6,289 nt of DNA. It comes from Cellvibrionales bacterium UBA7375. GTDB taxonomy: Bacteria > Pseudomonadota > Gammaproteobacteria > Pseudomonadales > Porticoccaceae. Below are positions 3,402 to 6,289 of this stretch, piece by piece. Each line of letters starts with the position of its first letter. The first letter of the stretch is position 1. The translations under genes and the position numbers were made by a program. Below the pieces are notes generated by a model. The model saw only the letters and a list, made by a program, of their open reading frames with translations. It did no database searches and was not told where the DNA came from. The DNA lies in NCBI GenBank assembly GCA_002469845.1, contig DKNZ01000027.1, positions 1-6,289 on the forward strand, written 5' to 3'.

Positions 3402-6224
3402 ATGATTGCTAAAAAAGTGCTTATTGCGCTGGTTTTGCCATTTATTTTTTCACTAACTGCCTGTGGCGGCGGAGGCGATGGTGCTGGTGATGCCGACCAG
3501 AATGTTGTGCGCGATATTTTTGCCGTTGGGGATGTTTTTGAAACAAAAGAAGATAGCCCCGGGGTAACTGGAAGTGTTTGCGAAAATGACCTGCCAAACA
3601 CCTGTGATCTTCCAGATGGAGATGCAGATAAGCTTTCGTTTGCTCTAAAAAAGGGTGAGGCCATGGATCATGGATCATTCTCCTTTTGCGCCGATGGGAT
3701 CTATAAGTACACGCCAAGCGACCTTTTTACTGGTTCTGAATCTATAAAATATACCTATTCTGGTGAGGGGACATATGGTGTCGGGACTCTTGAGATAAAT
3801 ATTCTTGAGGCTGGTAAGGTCGAAACTGGTAGTGTTTTAGATACTAATCTTCATGGCGATAGTGCAACTTTCGCGTTAGCGGCAGGCGAAGCTACGGATA
3901 ATGGCACCCTAGTTTTCTGCGATAACGGCGATATTGAATATGTTCCAGTTCAAGAATTCTATGGAGTTGATGCTATTAATTATGTGGCATCGTTAAACGG
4001 CGAAACATCTTCAGCATTACTTACTATAAATGTGGCTAACGATTTTGAAACTTTAGATGAGTATGGTTGGGTTGAGGAGTGGTCCGATGATTTTACAGAT
4101 GAAAATGAATCCAATTTGGCTCGCTGGAGTGGAAGTTATACTGTGACTGCGGAAGGCCTAACAATTAATCCTAGTGACGGCCAAGCGCCTTCACTGAAAA
4201 GCTTGCAGTCCATTGGTGAGGAGCGAGGGCGGGTCGAAGCCAAAATTAAAACTGCTGCGGGTATTGATGTTATGTCAGTATTTAAGTTGGCTGCGGTCAA
4301 TGAAAGCTATGACGGTGAAAATAGTCTAAATGTAATGTTGGATACAGACGGTTTTATGACAGCTGGTGCGTTCTATGGGTTAGAAAAAGTGAGTGGTGTC
4401 ATCATGAATGACGACATCAAATCAACAGCATCAAGTGATTGGCACACTTATGCTATTGAGTGGGGCGAAAAGAAGATACGCTGGTATATTGATGGAATCC
4501 ATGTTTATACGGTAGATACGCTTAATCTATGGACCTATGACCAAGTTGGCAACAACCCACGTGGAGATCAGATTCTCGCCAATACAACAACCCTGTTTGA
4601 TCAGAGATTACCTGACCCACTTGGCGAGCGAAAGCCCGGACCCTTTGATCAGTCAATGCAAATTGTCTTTGATCTAGAGGCAGAGACCAATAATTTAAAC
4701 TCTGAAATGCAGATCGAATATGTCAAGGTATGGTCTTGTAATTCTTCTCATGAGCCTAGTGTTGAAGAATGCGCATCCAGAGAGAAGGCAAAAATTTCTA
4801 GAGCGGCTTCAGATAGAATTGAGACTGTTGGCTATGAGAAAACCACTATCTTTGAGGATGGTTATTTAGATCCTGCTACAGACGCAGTAATTTCTCAATT
4901 TCATCCTTTAAGCTGGCACTATTTGGAAGATGTATACGATTTAACTATTACCGAGAATGGTAATCCTAGAATTAGGTACCTCGCTCTGGAGGACGAGCAC
5001 GGTCTTGTGATTGATTTTGAGAACTCCTCAGAGCAAGCAAAGTTAAGTGTTGGAACAGAAAGTGCTGAGCTAAATGGCTACGATATTACTTTAAATTTTG
5101 ATCTATTTGTCGACAGTGCTGAAACAGATGTTGAGACGATAAAAATTAAAATGCAGTCTGGTAATTCTGGCGATGATAGTGCTAATGATTTGGCTGTTAT
5201 TGAAGTATCTGTTGCGCTGGATGAGCCTGACTCCTGGAAAAGTTTCAGCTTTGATATTCCAGAAGACTTTACCCCCAGCTCTGAAAACACCTCGGATTTT
5301 GATCCAAACAACATTACAGCACTTATGGTGTTGGAAGTTGAGGGTGGTGCACATTTGCAGTTAGATAATATGTATCTCGGCTGTATAAATTCAGAGGGCT
5401 GTCTGCAGGGGCCGATGGCTATGCAGACTCCGCCTGCTCCAGTAGCAGATCCTATACGCATTGAAGCGGAAGACAATATTGTGACCCAGTCTGGTATAGG
5501 GATCTATGATGTGACTGCTCCAGATGAGGGTGGGGGTTCTTATGTTGGGGATGTTAATGATGGTGATGCTGTTAGTTATTCCTTTGTTGCCCCTGCGATT
5601 GGACCCTACACCATTGGTTATCGGGTAGCGAGTTTGGGTGGAAGTGCAGGTTTTAATGTTGAATTAGATGGCTCGCCTCTTCATTCCATATCATTACTTG
5701 AGGTCAATGAGGGTTGGGAGGAATGGGAAACTCTTTACTCTCCAGAATTTGAATTGCTGGATGGCAGAAAAACTATAGAAATTAAATTTATTGGTGATAA
5801 TCAAAACCTTAATTGGCTTGAGATACAGCCTCCCATCGGTGTATTCAAATTAGAAGCTGAAGATTATGATGCAATGAGTGGCATTGATCTTGAGACTACA
5901 ACAGATACTGGCGGCGGTCAGAATATTGGTTGGATCGACAAAGATGATTGGGTTGAATACACGGTTTTCATTCCATCAACAGGTGACTATTTGATTGAGT
6001 ATCGCGTCGCGGGTGAATACGATTCATTAGGATTTGATGTGAAATTAGATGGCATTTTGATTGATAACCAGGCGCTCAATAACCCAGGCGGGTGGCAGGA
6101 TTGGGCTACTCAAAGCAGAATTGTTAAGGGACTCACAAAAGGTGAGAAAACCATGCGCTTAGACTTTATTGATGGACCAATCAATACCAATTGGATTCAG
6201 TTTACAAGGTTAGCGCCTGAATAG
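3402..6224 (+). CDS. Multimodular surface lipoprotein: cadherin-like repeats, GH16-like domain lacking catalytic residues, two CBM6
   Basis: A 940-residue lipoprotein, probably a glycan-binding protein. Start ATG 3402 is chosen over an upstream in-frame TTG (3354) because AGAGG (3391-3395) sits 6 bases before it, the signal peptide begins there, and the TTG overlaps the promoter. Signal peptide 1-20 ends in lipobox L-T-A-C (Cys21), followed by a glycine-rich linker that suggests outer-membrane sorting. Domains: two Big_9/cadherin-like repeats (36-134, 139-214); a GH16-like lectin fold (222-445) with 'GRVEAKIK', 'DWHTYAIEW' and 'IRWYIDG'; an unrecognised beta-rich region (482-661); a Pro linker (671-684); CBM6 (685-811); CBM6 (813-937). 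The GH16 ExDxxE signature is replaced by S308-L-N310-V-M-L313, so hydrolysis is unlikely. CBM6 and GH16 folds commonly bind beta-glucans or agars, hence a laminarin-type ligand is proposed. It diverges from the AraC-type gene and probably forms an operon with the gene starting at 6282. Confidence 0.88.
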   Translation: MIAKKVLIALVLPFIFSLTACGGGGDGAGDADQNVVRDIFAVGDVFETKEDSPGVTGSVCENDLPNTCDLPDGDADKLSFALKKGEAMDHGSFSFCADGIYKYTPSDLFTGSESIKYTYSGEGTYGVGTLEINILEAGKVETGSVLDTNLHGDSATFALAAGEATDNGTLVFCDNGDIEYVPVQEFYGVDAINYVASLNGETSSALLTINVANDFETLDEYGWVEEWSDDFTDENESNLARWSGSYTVTAEGLTINPSDGQAPSLKSLQSIGEERGRVEAKIKTAAGIDVMSVFKLAAVNESYDGENSLNVMLDTDGFMTAGAFYGLEKVSGVIMNDDIKSTASSDWHTYAIEWGEKKIRWYIDGIHVYTVDTLNLWTYDQVGNNPRGDQILANTTTLFDQRLPDPLGERKPGPFDQSMQIVFDLEAETNNLNSEMQIEYVKVWSCNSSHEPSVEECASREKAKISRAASDRIETVGYEKTTIFEDGYLDPATDAVISQFHPLSWHYLEDVYDLTITENGNPRIRYLALEDEHGLVIDFENSSEQAKLSVGTESAELNGYDITLNFDLFVDSAETDVETIKIKMQSGNSGDDSANDLAVIEVSVALDEPDSWKSFSFDIPEDFTPSSENTSDFDPNNITALMVLEVEGGAHLQLDNMYLGCINSEGCLQGPMAMQTPPAPVADPIRIEAEDNIVTQSGIGIYDVTAPDEGGGSYVGDVNDGDAVSYSFVAPAIGPYTIGYRVASLGGSAGFNVELDGSPLHSISLLEVNEGWEEWETLYSPEFELLDGRKTIEIKFIGDNQNLNWLEIQPPIGVFKLEAEDYDAMSGIDLETTTDTGGGQNIGWIDKDDWVEYTVFIPSTGDYLIEYRVAGEYDSLGFDVKLDGILIDNQALNNPGGWQDWATQSRIVKGLTKGEKTMRLDFIDGPINTNWIQFTRLAPE
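3507..4043 (+). other. Two cadherin-like (Big_9-type) repeats
   Basis: Residues 36-134 follow the pattern 'D-x-F-x-T-x-E-D-S-P-G-V-T-G-S-V-x-x-N-D-L', then 'DGDADKLSFAL' and 'ADGIYKYTPSDLFTGSESIKYTY', typical of bacterial cadherin-like or Big_9 modules. Residues 139-214 are a shorter second copy ('DNGDIEYVPVQEFYGVDAINYV'). Such repeats act as rigid spacers that hold binding domains away from the membrane. Unusually, they contain cysteines (60, 68, 96, 173). Confidence 0.7.
4065..4736 (+). other. GH16-like domain with degenerate active site
   Basis: The fold is supported by 'GRVEAKIK' (276-283), 'SDWHTYAIEWGEKKIRWYID' (345-364) and the closing strand 'MQIEYVKVW' (436-444). The strand that normally carries the nucleophile, assisting Asp and acid/base reads S308-L-N310-V-M-L313, and the 'AFW' tryptophan that usually lies before it is Lys295. 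Shifting the alignment by one or two residues does not restore the triad. A binding rather than hydrolytic role is inferred, as for insect beta-1,3-glucan recognition proteins, whose GH16-like domain also lost its catalytic residues. Confidence 0.75.
4845..5384 (+). other. Unrecognised beta-rich domain between the GH16-like and CBM6 modules
   Basis: Residues 482-661 show alternating hydrophobic strands and end in 'AHLQLDNMYLGC', which looks like the last strand of jelly-roll carbohydrate-binding domains. Nothing before it lets me name a CBM family. Cys446/Cys457 precede it and Cys661/Cys667 close it. It may be a further glycan-binding module. Confidence 0.45.
5454..5834 (+). other. CBM6 module 1
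   Basis: Residues 685-811 begin with the CBM6 hallmark 'IRIEAEDN', then 'EGGGSYVGDVNDGD', 'YTIGYRVAS', 'FNVELDG', 'GWEEWET' and 'NLNWLEI'. Candidate ligand contacts are Tyr714, the Trp772/Trp775 pair and Asn804. The usual 'DDW-x-x-Y' is changed to 'GDAVSY', so a Trp found in module 2 is missing here. Confidence 0.85.
5838..6212 (+). other. CBM6 module 2
   Basis: Residues 813-937 contain 'FKLEAEDYD', 'DTGGGQNIGWIDKDDWVEYT', 'YLIEYRVAG', 'FDVKLDG', 'GGWQDWAT' and 'NTNWIQF', a close match to canonical CBM6. Candidate ligand contacts are Trp844 (where a Tyr is common), Trp898/Trp901 and Asn930. It ends three residues before the C-terminus of the protein. Confidence 0.9.
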
Positions 6225-6270
6225 ACCTAAATATTGATAAACATAAAAAATAATTAGAAGTAGCTCGAGT

Positions 6271-6289
6271 AGGGATAAAATATGAAGTA
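6271..6289 (+). CDS. Start of a downstream gene cut by the right edge
   Basis: ATG at 6282-6284 is preceded by AGGGA (6271-6275) at 6-base spacing, a better ribosome site than those of the other genes here. Only ATG-AAG-TA is visible, so the product is unknown. The spacer after the large lipoprotein stop is 57 bases and shows no terminator hairpin, so the two are probably co-transcribed. The listed span includes the ribosome site; coding begins at 6282. Confidence 0.5.

Noticed and set aside
5078..5476. 132-residue minus-strand frame inside the large lipoprotein gene
   Set aside because: It lies wholly within a well-supported coding region, is serine-rich antisense translation, and has no recognisable motif.

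Overview
The window has about 40% GC with AT-rich spacers. It carries lipoprotein signal peptides, a membrane-anchored AraC-type regulator, and carbohydrate-active modules (GH30, a GH16-like fold, two CBM6). This mix suggests a Gram-negative, probably marine, polysaccharide-degrading gammaproteobacterium. The taxonomic guess is inference from gene content; no marker gene is present.

Layout: bases 1-305 hold no gene I can name. Bases 1-120 have clearly higher GC than 121-305, and a short reading frame on the minus strand (start at 73) may be the beginning of a gene leaving the left edge. Bases 306-1787 (+) encode a GH30 lipoprotein. A 13-bp perfect inverted repeat at 1808-1838 lies between this gene and a convergent gene (2995-1838, minus) for an AraC-type regulator with about seven membrane helices. 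A 406-base divergent spacer follows, with a good promoter at its right end. Bases 3402-6224 (+) encode a 940-residue lipoprotein: two cadherin-like (Big_9-type) repeats, a GH16-like domain without catalytic carboxylates, an uncharacterised beta-rich region bracketed by cysteine pairs, and two CBM6 modules. At 6282 an ATG with a good Shine-Dalgarno starts a further gene cut by the right edge, 57 bases downstream and probably in the same operon.

How it may work together (inference): the locus looks like part of a polysaccharide utilisation locus for a beta-glucan. Mixed beta-1,3/1,6-glucan such as laminarin is the first guess. The large lipoprotein would bind the glycan at the cell surface. The GH30 enzyme would trim glucosyl linkages, possibly beta-1,6 branches, in the periplasm. 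The 7TM-AraC protein would sense a product or envelope signal and switch on neighbouring genes. The most unusual element is the large multimodular lipoprotein, whose GH16 fold appears to have become a binding module.
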